Source: CAZHFW01 sp964531675 (GTDB lineage: Bacteria; Planctomycetota; Phycisphaerae; Phycisphaerales; UBA1924). From it: a stretch of DNA of 64,000 nt. Under the pieces are notes generated by a model. It ran no database searches. It was given only the letters and a program-made list of their open reading frames with translations, and was not told where the DNA came from. The DNA is taken from positions 87,636 through 151,635 of the forward strand of contig CAZHFW010000003.1 in the NCBI GenBank assembly GCA_964531675.1, written 5' to 3'. A program made the translations under genes and the position numbers. Of this stretch, positions 17,516-25,140 are shown piece after piece; the stretch's first letter is position 1; each line of letters opens with the position of its first letter.

Positions 17516-19009
17516 TTACGAGCTGCGCTCCTCGATCTCGGGCAATGGCTTCCCTTCGGGCATGAGCGAGCGCACCCGCGTCACAACCTCGGGCGGCGGC
17601 TCGAGCTCCTTGGCGCTCTTCACGCCCGCGTCCTCGAACTTGCGGAGCGTCGGGGTCACGCGCGACTCGAACGAGCCAACCATGTCGTTGAACGAGCCGA
17701 CCGCCTGGTCCAGGTTCTTCCCGACGCGCCTGGCGTGCGAGTAGAAGTTGCTCACGCGCTCGTGAAGCTCGCGGCCGAGATCGAAGAGCTCGCGGGCCTG
17801 ATCCTGCACCTTCTTCTCGCGCCAGCCCACCGCGACGGCGCGGAGCAGGCCGATGAGCGTCGAAGGCGAGGCCAGGATCACGCCCTTCTGGGCTGCGATG
17901 TCGAGCAGATCAGGGCGGCGCGAGAGGGCCGCATCGACGAACTGATCGCCCGGCACGAACATCACGACGAACTCGGGAGACGCGTCGTAGTTGGCCCAGT
18001 ACTTCTTGTTGCCCAGCGCCTGGGTCTGCTCGGCGACGTGCTTGGCGAAGCGGTCGAGGGCCGCGGACTGCGCCTCGGGAGCGGTCGCGTCCACCGCTTC
18101 CATGTAGGCCTGGGTGTTGGTCTTGGCGTCCACCGCGATCACCCTGCCGTTGGGGAGCCTGACTTCCAGATCGGGACGCTGGATGTTCCCGTCGGCGTCG
18201 AAGAGGGTGGACTGTTCTGCAAAATCGCAATAGTTCGTCATGCCCGCGAGCTCAGCGACCCGGCGGAGCTGGATCTCGCCGTAGCGCCCGCGGACTTCGG
18301 GCTTGGAGAGCGCCTTGGTGAGCTTGCTCGCCTCGTTGCGCAGGAGCTCGCTGGCCCGCGTGGCGTGACCGATCTGCTCGGCCAGCGAAGCGTGCTGAGA
18401 AAGCCTGGCCTTCTCGATCTCCGCGAGCTTCTCGTCGGTGCGCTTGAGCGTCTCTTCGATGGGCTTGACCAGCGCCTCGACCGCGATCTTTCCCTTGGAC
18501 ATCTCGCTCGCGTGCGCCTGCTGTTGCTGCTTGAAGCGCTCGTCGGCGAGCTTGAGCAGGTCATCCGCGGATCGGCGCAAGGCGTCGGAGGCCAGGGCCT
18601 TGAACTTCTCTTCGAGCTGCGCATGGGCCTGCGCGAGGCGGCGCTCGAGCTCCTCGCGTGAGCGATCGGCGGCCTCGCGCTGCTCCTGGAGCGCCCGGAC
18701 GTGCTGCTCTTCATCCTCGGCCCGCGCGGTCTTCTCGGCGCGGAGTTCCTGATCGCGGGCAGCCAGCTCGACCTTGGTCGCGGTGAGCTGATCGGCGCGG
18801 AGCTGTTCGTCCCGGCGGGAGGCCTCGAGCTCGCCCGAGAGTCTGCCCAGGTCGGCGCGGACGCTGTCGCGTTCGGCCCGCATCGCGGCCAGCTCGGCCT
18901 GAGCCGTCGCGGCCTGCGCCCGGGCCTTGCCCAGAACGCTCAGCGCGTACACCAATCCGCCCGCCGCTGCGAGCGCCACCAACGCCAGAATCACCTCGAT
19001 CGGACCCAT
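17516..19009 (-). CDS. rmuC: RmuC-type DNA recombination protein
   Basis: RmuC proteins limit DNA inversions and rearrangements and carry a PD-(D/E)XK-type nuclease-like core. The 497-residue protein has an N-terminal membrane anchor (residues 4-26), a long coiled coil of Ala/Arg/Glu/Gln repeats (~30-215), and the conserved core: SKPEVRGRYGEIQLRRVAEL, YCDFAEQ, RPDLEVRLPNGRVIAVDAK (with the active-site-like Asp and Lys), FVVMFVPGDQFVDAAL and ILASPSTLIGLLRAVAVGW. The start ATG at 19009 places the membrane helix first, as in the family. Neighbours give no functional hint. Confidence 0.93.
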   Translation of the reverse strand: MGPIEVILALVALAAAGGLVYALSVLGKARAQAATAQAELAAMRAERDSVRADLGRLSGELEASRRDEQLRADQLTATKVELAARDQELRAEKTARAEDEEQHVRALQEQREAADRSREELERRLAQAHAQLEEKFKALASDALRRSADDLLKLADERFKQQQQAHASEMSKGKIAVEALVKPIEETLKRTDEKLAEIEKARLSQHASLAEQIGHATRASELLRNEASKLTKALSKPEVRGRYGEIQLRRVAELAGMTNYCDFAEQSTLFDADGNIQRPDLEVRLPNGRVIAVDAKTNTQAYMEAVDATAPEAQSAALDRFAKHVAEQTQALGNKKYWANYDASPEFVVMFVPGDQFVDAALSRRPDLLDIAAQKGVILASPSTLIGLLRAVAVGWREKKVQDQARELFDLGRELHERVSNFYSHARRVGKNLDQAVGSFNDMVGSFESRVTPTLRKFEDAGVKSAKELEPPPEVVTRVRSLMPEGKPLPEIEERSS

Positions 19010-19033
19010 GATCGCAGTATACCACAGACCCGA

Positions 19034-19534
19034 TCAAAGTCCTGACGAAATCCCAGGATTCAGGAGCGCCGCCAGTTCGGCGTGGCGTCGGGAGCCGATG
19101 AGCAGCATCGAGCCATCGTCGAGGGTGAGCAGCACGCCCTGGTCGCCAGCGATCGTGAAGCACTTCCCGTATTTCTTGGAGCGCTTGGGCCCCCACCCGC
19201 CCATGTCGGACATGGGATCGAAGCTCACCGCGTCGGCGGTGAGAATCCGGCGGCGCTCCACCTTCGTGGTCGGAAACGGCGCAAAGCGGACGCGGACAAA
19301 GCGCTCGTCGACGCTCGTCGTGAGCCTGAAGCCAAAGAGCATCAGCGCGTCGAGGAGAAGCACCAGCCCCGCGACTCCGAACACAATTGGTTGCTGGGAC
19401 GGCGGGGACTTCAGCCCGACCGCGATTACCATCGCGAGCACCGTCAGCGAGGACATCGGGACCATGACCCGGATGATCAGGTTCTGCCAGAGGTGCTGGA
19501 CCTCGCGGAACTGTTCCTGCTCGGGCTGCGTCAC
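19034..19534 (-). CDS. Membrane protein with a PH-like C-terminal domain
   Basis: I do not recognise the specific family of this 166-residue protein. Two membrane helices are visible at residues ~22-44 (VMVPMSSLTVLAMVIAVGL) and ~50-72 (IVFGVAGLVLLLDALMLFGF). After them comes a ~90-residue beta-rich domain ending in a helix (GSRRHAELAALLNP), the layout of bacterial membrane-anchored PH-like domains. The start ATG overlaps the stop of the upstream DUF885 gene by 4 nt (ATGA), so the two are translationally coupled and probably act together. Confidence 0.75.
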   Translation of the reverse strand: MTQPEQEQFREVQHLWQNLIIRVMVPMSSLTVLAMVIAVGLKSPPSQQPIVFGVAGLVLLLDALMLFGFRLTTSVDERFVRVRFAPFPTTKVERRRILTADAVSFDPMSDMGGWGPKRSKKYGKCFTIAGDQGVLLTLDDGSMLLIGSRRHAELAALLNPGISSGL

Positions 19535-21369
19535 TTGGTCGTCACCTTGCCCGCGATCCAGGCGTCGATCTGGTGCTCAAGCACGGGCAAGGGCAACGCG
19601 CCGCCACCGAGCAGCACATCGTGGAACTCGCGGAGATCGAAGCTGGCGCCGAGTTTCTGGCTCGCGCGGGAGCGCAAGGCCTGGATCTGGAGCTCGCCGA
19701 TCTTGTACGCGCAGGCCTGGCCGGGCCATCCGATGTAGCGGTCGATCTCGCTGCTCAGGTCGGTCTCGGTGCCCGCGGTGTTCTCGAGCATGTAGTCCAG
19801 CGCCCGCTGGCGGGGCCAGCGCTGCACATGCAGGCCTGTGTCCACGACGAGCCTGGCGGCACGCCACATCTCGTCGGAGAGTCGTCCGAAGTAGTCGTAC
19901 GGATCGGCGTAGAAACCGCGCGAGCGATCGCCCCCGGTGGCGTGCTCGGCGCTCATCTCGAGCCCCAGGCTCTCGGAGTACAGCGCCCATCCTTCGACGA
20001 ACGCGGTGTAGCCGAGCAACGTCCGGAACTGGTGCAACCCTTCGAGCTCGTCGGCGATCGAGAGCTGGAGATGATGTCCCGGGACGCTCTCGTGGAGCGT
20101 GAGCGAGACCATGCCGTACTTGGGCCGCTGGTCGAGCTGATACGTGTTCACCATGAAATAGCCCGGCACGCCTGTGCGGATCGAGCCCGGGTAGCAGAAG
20201 GCCGCGGGCGCGGTCGCGGACATGTACTCGGGGAGCTCGCGCACGCCCCACGGATTGCGTGGGAGCGTGCGGAGGAGCTTGGGAAGCTCGGCGTCGATGC
20301 GCTTGCCCAGGTCTCGGTAGTCGCGCAGCATCTCGCGCTTGTCGGTGTAGTAGAACCTCGGGTTGGTGCGCAGGTCCGTGATGAACGCCTTGAGCAGCTC
20401 ATCGCCCTTGAGCGTGTCCTTGGCGGGAAAGTCTGTCTCCGCGATGCACTTGAGCATCTCACTCTTGATCCGCGCAACCTCTTCGAGCCCGCGCTGGTGC
20501 ACCTGCTCGGGCGACATGCCCGTCGTCGTGTGCCACTTGAGCTGGTAGGCGTAGGCCTCGGGTCCATCCACACCCTCGGAGATCCCGAGCGTGGCCCGGC
20601 CGGCGGGCTCGTACTCCTCGGTCAGGAACTTGGCGAGCTTGCGGTACGCGGGCACGATCCCCTTGGAGATCGCCTCGCGCGCCCGTGCGGCTGCGTCGCG
20701 CCCGACGTCGCTTGATGCAAAGGGCTTGTAGAAAGGGCTCAGCTCGGGGTTCTTCTCGATCTCGGGCGTCGCTTGCGCCAGCGCCTGTGCCGCAGCATTG
20801 CCGAGGACGATCTTCGGAGGCACCCGGCCCGCCTTCATCCCCAGCCTCATCTGCGCGATCTGCTCATCGATCACCCGCGGCACGTGCTCGATGCGGGAGA
20901 CGTAGTCCGCGTAGTGCCTGGGCGTCAGCATCGGGATGGAGTCGGACATCTGCGGCAGCCAGATCTGCGGGCCGTCCTGCGTGTTGACCGGCATCTGCTC
21001 CTGGTGGAACCGCTCACCCTCGATGCCGATGCGCAGTTCATAGAGCAGCAGATCGAGATTCAGCTTGTCCGCGGGCGCGAGACTCGCGCTGTCGATCGCC
21101 TCGGCGCGCTTGAGGAACGCGCGAACCTCCAGGTGACGCCGTTCGTACGCCTCAACGCTCTCCTCCTGGAGCTTGTCGTTGAAGCGCTCATCGCCGCGCG
21201 CGGAGGCGGTGAGGGGAGACTCGCGGAACAGAAAGTTCACGTAGTCGTCCAGCAGCACATCCACCGGGGAGCGGGCCGGCTGGGCGCTGGCAAACCCCGC
21301 GATCAGCGCGGCGACCAAACCCGCCTTGGCGATCCTTCCGAAACCTTCGACGATCCGCCGGCTCAACAT
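19531..21369 (-). CDS. Exported DUF885 metallopeptidase-like protein
   Basis: This 612-residue protein has a signal peptide (residues 1-30, ending SAQPARS) and the DUF885 fold. A zinc-binding HExxH-type segment is visible as LTLHESVPGHHLQLSIADEL, with a downstream Glu in GYTAFVEGWALYSESLG, as expected of a gluzincin-like peptidase. Other family marks are the N-terminal FRESPLTASARGDERFND and the C-terminal YIGWPGQACAYKIGELQI. Location is probably periplasmic or lipid-anchored; the substrate is unknown but related proteins are taken to be carboxypeptidase-like. Its stop overlaps the start of the membrane/PH-like gene. Confidence 0.88.
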   Translation of the reverse strand: MLSRRIVEGFGRIAKAGLVAALIAGFASAQPARSPVDVLLDDYVNFLFRESPLTASARGDERFNDKLQEESVEAYERRHLEVRAFLKRAEAIDSASLAPADKLNLDLLLYELRIGIEGERFHQEQMPVNTQDGPQIWLPQMSDSIPMLTPRHYADYVSRIEHVPRVIDEQIAQMRLGMKAGRVPPKIVLGNAAAQALAQATPEIEKNPELSPFYKPFASSDVGRDAAARAREAISKGIVPAYRKLAKFLTEEYEPAGRATLGISEGVDGPEAYAYQLKWHTTTGMSPEQVHQRGLEEVARIKSEMLKCIAETDFPAKDTLKGDELLKAFITDLRTNPRFYYTDKREMLRDYRDLGKRIDAELPKLLRTLPRNPWGVRELPEYMSATAPAAFCYPGSIRTGVPGYFMVNTYQLDQRPKYGMVSLTLHESVPGHHLQLSIADELEGLHQFRTLLGYTAFVEGWALYSESLGLEMSAEHATGGDRSRGFYADPYDYFGRLSDEMWRAARLVVDTGLHVQRWPRQRALDYMLENTAGTETDLSSEIDRYIGWPGQACAYKIGELQIQALRSRASQKLGASFDLREFHDVLLGGGALPLPVLEHQIDAWIAGKVTTK

Positions 21370-21464
21370 GCCCTCGGTCCTTTCCGATCAATCCCACATC
21401 GCCAGCGGGGTCCCGGAAGCACCCACCCCGGCGGGGTGGCAGTATGCCCGATCACCCGGACTGC

Positions 21465-21491
21465 TTGCCTGGGACCAAAGCGGGCTACAAT
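21465..21491 (+). promoter_or_regulatory. Possible sigma70-type promoter for tRNA-Gln
   Basis: TTGCCT at 21465-21470 and TACAAT at 21486-21491 are separated by 15 nt (16 nt if CTTGCC is taken as the -35). The -10 box lies about 53 nt before the mature tRNA. Spacing is slightly short, so this is a tentative call. Confidence 0.4.
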
Positions 21492-21544
21492 CGGGCTCCT
21501 TCGGTGACGGCTCGCCCACGCCGAAGGTTGGTTTGGTTCATGTT

Positions 21545-21615
21545 TGGGGATTGGTGTAACGGTAGCACAACTGACTCTGGATCAGTTAGTCAAGGTTCAA
21601 ATCCTTGATCCCCAG
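21545..21615 (+). tRNA. tRNA-Gln (anticodon CUG)
   Basis: A complete 71-nt cloverleaf is visible. The acceptor arms TGGGGAT and ATCCCCA pair fully, with G as discriminator base. The D arm contains GTAACGGTAGCAC. The anticodon stem ACTGA/TCAGT has loop CTCTGGA, placing CUG at 21577-21579. The T arm contains GGTTCAAATCC. The U-A first pair is typical of glutamine tRNAs. CCA is not encoded. A hairpin terminator follows directly. Confidence 0.95.
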
Positions 21616-21623
21616 TTCGCGAC

Positions 21624-21650
21624 GAAGGCCGGGTTTTCCCGGCCTTTTTC
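21624..21650 (+). terminator. Terminator after tRNA-Gln
   Basis: AAGGCCGGG, loop TTTT, CCCGGCCTT, then TTTCG: a 9-bp stem with T-tract starting 9 nt after the tRNA. Confidence 0.85.
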
Positions 21651-21941
21651 GTTGGAGCCATCGATTGCAGCGACAGGCTGCGGGCGCGAATCGCGCTCCG
21701 GCGGTCCGGCGAAACAGTCAGGTCTTCAAACTTCACGCCCCCTCGGGCGTCTGACGTTGGCCGAAGCTCGCATTCTGATTTGCGGATTCTGTTTGGATCT
21801 GCCGTTCTTTCCCCCGGGGCGGCAATGCGGGCTTGGCGGGGGCGTTGAGCCGATGTTCTGCCTCCCGGCGTTCGCTGGGATCGGACTTTGCCCTTTCGGC
21901 CCGGCGTGAGCCAGTGAGAGGGGCAGCTGCTCGGAGCATTC
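21651..21941. other. Gene-free interval before a prepilin-like gene
   Basis: I see no gene or clear signal here. The prepilin-like gene downstream has a weak ribosome-binding site (GGAGCATTC) at the right edge. Confidence 0.4.
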
Positions 21942-22562
21942 ATGTCCAGAACGCGTGCTGCATTTTCGCTGATTGAACTGCTGGTGGTCATCTCGATCAT
22001 CGCGCTGCTCATCGGCATCCTGCTCCCGACGCTGCCGAAGGTGCGTGACTCGGCCCGCAAGGCCGCGTGCGGCGCGAGCCTTCGCTCCGTGGGTCAGGCG
22101 CTGCAGATGTACCAGTCTCAGTACAAGGACGTCTTCCCCAAGGCGCGGTACATCCCGCGTCCCTGGCTTTCGGGCGACACCGATCCCTCGCTCCGCGAGG
22201 TGATGGCCTCCTACATGGACGCCGAGAACGCCTACCGCTGCCCGGGCGACAAGTGGGTCTTCGAGGCCGAGTACACCGACGGCCCGGAGACCAAGAAGTG
22301 CGGCATGTCCTACATCTACCTGCCAACGCTCAGCGGGCAGAAGTTCGAGGACACCTTCTGGTACAAGCGGATGCGCAAGACGCCTTCCGACACGCCGGTG
22401 AGCTTTGACTTCGACAACGGAAACTTCGAGAAGGAGGACAAGAGCAGCGTCTACGTCCCCTTCTTCCACGCCAGCCGCAACCTGCTCTTCGCCGACGGCA
22501 ATGTGGGCAAGTACGTGCCCGAGGCCGATCCGAGCAAGCCGCCGACCCCGCCGCCGGAGTAA
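21942..22562 (+). CDS. Prepilin-like protein with N-terminal methylation/cleavage motif
   Basis: This 206-residue protein has the type IV prepilin signal: a short basic leader, then FSLIELLVVISIIALLIG with the conserved Glu at +5 and a hydrophobic helix ending LLPTLPKVRDSARKAAC. Such proteins, abundant in Phycisphaerae, are processed by prepilin peptidase and carry a small C-terminal globular domain. The C-terminal half contains NLLFADGNVGKYVPE, which matches the H-x-DG-type end motif of planctomycete pseudopilin-like proteins. The four Cys at ~42, 86, 106 and nearby may form disulfides. It is monocistronic or followed 102 nt later by a membrane protein gene. Which pilus or secretion machine it serves is unknown. 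Confidence 0.85.
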   Translation: MSRTRAAFSLIELLVVISIIALLIGILLPTLPKVRDSARKAACGASLRSVGQALQMYQSQYKDVFPKARYIPRPWLSGDTDPSLREVMASYMDAENAYRCPGDKWVFEAEYTDGPETKKCGMSYIYLPTLSGQKFEDTFWYKRMRKTPSDTPVSFDFDNGNFEKEDKSSVYVPFFHASRNLLFADGNVGKYVPEADPSKPPTPPPE

Positions 22563-22664
22563 TAAGCCTCCGGGCCCGACCCCGTCGGGCAGCGTTGACG
22601 GCCAGAACCTGTTCAAGACCACCCGACCGACGTTCCTGATAGCGCAGACCCGAGAGGACCACAC

Positions 22665-23414
22665 ATGTCACAGTCCAGCCTGCTCGACGGCATCGATGTC
22701 ACCAAGAAGGCGGCCCAGCCCAAGCGTTCGTCCCTGAACGCCAAGTTCGAGAGGAATCGCAAGCCGATCATGGTCGGACTCCTGGCGGTCATGGGTCTGG
22801 GCTCGCTGGTCTACGGCGGGTACTACGCGTGGTCGCATCGCCCGCCGGCGCTCCCGACCAACGCCAACGAGGCCATCGCGCTGGTGACCTCCAACAAGCT
22901 CGATCTGCTTGATCCGGGTCGTCAGGAGCAGTACCTCGATGAGGCGGCCCGCCTGCTGCGCGACCTGCCCGATGAGGAGCGTCGCAAGCTCTTCCGCGAT
23001 GACAAGAACCGCGAGGCTCTGGAGCGCATCCGCGAGCAGCAGTTCGACGAGATGGCCAAGAAGTTCGCCCGAGGCGAAGAGCCCGACTGGCAGAACATGC
23101 GTGGTCCGGGCATGGGTCCCGGGATGGGCCCGGGCGCGGGTCGCCCTGATCGCCAGCCCGGCGAGCAGCCCCCGCCCGGCGCCGGCCCCGATGGCAACGG
23201 CGGCCCCGGCCGCGATGGCGGCGGTGGTGGCGGCGGCAATGGCAACGGCCGTGGCGGCAACCGCGGCAACCCCGACTCCCGCCGCGCCATGATGGACCAG
23301 CGCATGGCCCGCAGCCTCAACTCGGGCAACGCCCAGTCGGTCGGCCTCCGCGGCGAGATGATGAAGCGCATGCAGCAGCAGCGTCAGAGCGGCGGCCCGC
23401 AAGGCCCCCGCTGA
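22665..23414 (+). CDS. Membrane-anchored protein with Gly/Pro-rich tail
   Basis: I do not recognise this 249-residue protein. Residues 1-32 are cytoplasmic and basic, residues ~34-56 form a single membrane helix (IMVGLLAVMGLGSLVYGGYY), and residues 65-140 are a charged helical region (LLRDLPDEERRKLFRDDKN). Residues 145-210 are low complexity: GPGMGPGMGPG, then long runs of Gly with Asn/Arg. The tail is Met/Gln/Arg-rich (MMKRMQQQRQ). The pattern suggests a periplasmic or RNA/protein-binding flexible tail. It follows the prepilin-like gene by 102 nt and ends at a strong terminator. Confidence 0.7.
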   Translation: MSQSSLLDGIDVTKKAAQPKRSSLNAKFERNRKPIMVGLLAVMGLGSLVYGGYYAWSHRPPALPTNANEAIALVTSNKLDLLDPGRQEQYLDEAARLLRDLPDEERRKLFRDDKNREALERIREQQFDEMAKKFARGEEPDWQNMRGPGMGPGMGPGAGRPDRQPGEQPPPGAGPDGNGGPGRDGGGGGGGNGNGRGGNRGNPDSRRAMMDQRMARSLNSGNAQSVGLRGEMMKRMQQQRQSGGPQGPR

Positions 23415-23430
23415 TCGCTCCAACCCCAAA

Positions 23431-23470
23431 AATGAAAAGGGCCCGCGTTGATCGCGGGCCCTTTTTCATT
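23431..23470. terminator. Bidirectional terminator with 17-bp stem
   Basis: AATGAAAAGGGCCCGCG and its near-perfect complement CGCGGGCCCTTTTTCATT surround a 5-nt loop. The A- and T-runs allow use in both directions, ending the Gly-rich gene on plus and the YHS lipoprotein gene on minus. Confidence 0.92.
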
Positions 23471-23487
23471 GATGCTCGCCGGATGAT

Positions 23488-23868
23488 TCAGGACTTCATG
23501 TTCTTGGCAGCATCGGCCTCGGCCTTGGCCAGGATCTCGTCCTTGCCCTTGGCGTCCATCTCGTTGAACGACTCGACGCAGTCGTTGCAGCAGAAGCCGA
23601 TGTTCTTGCCCTTGTAGGCGACAACGACCATCTTCTCCGCGCCGTGCCCGCCGATCGGGCAGATCTTGTTGATCGGGGTCGCGTCGACCTTGGCCTTCTT
23701 GCCGTCGGTGCAGCAGGCCTGCGAGCCATCGCACTTGCCGTCACACTTCCCGCCGCAGGCTTCCTTGCACGCCGCCGGGTCGCTGCAGGTCTTGGCTTTC
23801 TGGTTGGACTGGCACGCGCCCATGGCGAGCAGGGCGGCGACCGACAACATCATGGCAATCTTCTTCAC
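23488..23868 (-). CDS. Cys-rich exported YHS-like protein (probable lipoprotein)
   Basis: The start is taken as GTG at 23868, preceded by AAAGGAG, giving 126 residues. The N terminus is Lys-Lys then hydrophobic MMLSVAALLAMGAC, a likely lipoprotein signal with an imperfect lipobox. A Cys/Lys/Gly region follows (ACKEACGGKCDGKCDG), then a YHS-like metal-binding domain: NKICPIGG and GKNIGFCCNDCVESFNE. Twelve Cys in total. YHS domains bind transition metals and occur in copper/heavy-metal handling. It is the third of three neighbouring Cys-rich exported proteins on this strand. The metal is not known. Confidence 0.8.
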   Translation of the reverse strand: MKKIAMMLSVAALLAMGACQSNQKAKTCSDPAACKEACGGKCDGKCDGSQACCTDGKKAKVDATPINKICPIGGHGAEKMVVVAYKGKNIGFCCNDCVESFNEMDAKGKDEILAKAEADAAKNMKS

Positions 23869-24002
23869 GGGCTCTCCTTTGAATGCTTCGCTCAGGCGAG
23901 TTCGCCAGAGCGTCCGGATATTCAACGCTTCTATCAGAGGTTATGCGAAACGAGGCCGGAAAGCACGGGGGGCCCCTTCGAGCCCCCGGGTGCGTCAGAT
24001 CA

Positions 24003-24293
24003 CTAGAGGCACGAGGTGGCGCAGCCGCCGCCGCCACAGCAACCCCCCTGGCAACCCGCGGACTGGGTGGCCGTCGTCGAGCAGGACTGCATCTGGCGGC
24101 AAGAACCGCCATCGCAGCAACCGCCATCACAGCAGCCCCCGGAGCAGCCGCCGCTGCCACAGGCGCACGAGGTGCAGGAGCAGTTCGGGCAGCCGCAGGC
24201 CTCCGCGGACTCGGAAGCGGAACGGGAAGCCGAGGCGCCGATGGCCAGCAGCGCAGCCAGACCCGCAGCGGACAGAATGATCGCCTTACGCAT
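24003..24293 (-). CDS. Very Cys-rich small secreted protein (metallothionein-like)
   Basis: The ATG at 24293 has a perfect AAGGAG site 6 nt upstream, giving 96 residues. The first ~25 residues are a signal peptide (AIILSAAGLAALLAIGASAS). The mature part has 18 Cys in about 65 residues, in CxC, CxxC and CC spacing: CGCPNCSCTSCAC, then two GGCCD units, then GCQGGCCGGGGC. No family was recognised. The Cys spacing looks like a metal-binding protein, but disulfide packing is possible since the protein is exported. It lies between two other Cys-rich exported protein genes. Confidence 0.75.
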   Translation of the reverse strand: MRKAIILSAAGLAALLAIGASASRSASESAEACGCPNCSCTSCACGSGGCSGGCCDGGCCDGGSCRQMQSCSTTATQSAGCQGGCCGGGGCATSCL

Positions 24294-24471
24294 GAGAAAC
24301 TCCTTGTGCCGGAACGGGGGTGTTTGGCCCAAGCCGTCCGGGAGGCCCGGTTCTCGCCTCAGAAAGAGGGGGCGCGATGCCCAGATGGAGAACCAGGCGT
24401 GTGTGTGATTGGTTGGATGAAGACGCGATGACGCCGCGGGCGCGCAATGCAGCCCGCGCGCACGGCTCGCG

Positions 24472-25023
24472 CTAGATCAACCACACACTCAGGAGTGCGC
24501 GCTGCTTGCCCCGATCAACCAGCGCCGGCGTCCGGAACTGGACGTTCTGGGGCTGCGCCACCAACTCGGGGAGACGCATCGGGATCCGCACCAGGATCGC
24601 CGGAATGCTCTTGAAGGAAACCGTCCGCACCTCGCGGGGCTGCACCGGCGTCGGAGGACCACGCTGGATCGTGCACCCGCACCGCTGGCAGTTGCCCGTC
24701 GACGCGGCGTCCGCCTGAGGCTGACGGCAGCAGTCATCGACGTCCGCCGCCTGATCAGGGTCGGTCAGCGCCGCACTCGCCAAGTCGGACTTGGACGTGT
24801 CGGAGTTGGACTCGGGCTTGCAGCAGCACTCGTCGGAGCCGCAGCACGAGGCATCAGCCGCAGCAACCTGCTTCGCAGCGGGCGTTCCGCAGCCCATGGC
24901 TGCATCGGGGCAAACTGCGACGCCCACGAACTGGGCAGCCAAGACACCCAACGCCATCAGGACGGGCAGGAACGCGCTGCGCCAGTGGCCAAGGGCGTGC
25001 GAGATGGGCCCGCGAAGGCTCAT
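24472..25023 (-). CDS. Cys-rich membrane-anchored or secreted protein
   Basis: Starting at the ATG at 25023, this 183-residue protein has one N-terminal hydrophobic segment (residues ~17-36, AFLPVLMALGVLAAQFVGVA). It is followed by a Cys/Asp-rich stretch with DASCCGSDECCCKPE, DDCCRQP and NCQRCGC (12 Cys overall). The C-terminal third is without Cys and basic (RIPMRLPELVAQPQ). I do not recognise it. Position and composition suggest a role with the two Cys-rich genes downstream, perhaps in binding copper or another soft metal outside the membrane. Confidence 0.65.
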   Translation of the reverse strand: MSLRGPISHALGHWRSAFLPVLMALGVLAAQFVGVAVCPDAAMGCGTPAAKQVAAADASCCGSDECCCKPESNSDTSKSDLASAALTDPDQAADVDDCCRQPQADAASTGNCQRCGCTIQRGPPTPVQPREVRTVSFKSIPAILVRIPMRLPELVAQPQNVQFRTPALVDRGKQRALLSVWLI

Positions 25024-25140
25024 ACACCCATTATCCGAGTTCGAAGTCCGGAGTTCTCGTCGTCGCTCGGAATTTCGTTCTGGACCGGCTATGGGACCGG
25101 ACAGCTTGCGAACCAAAGTGGCCCGCAGCTCGTTCCAGCT

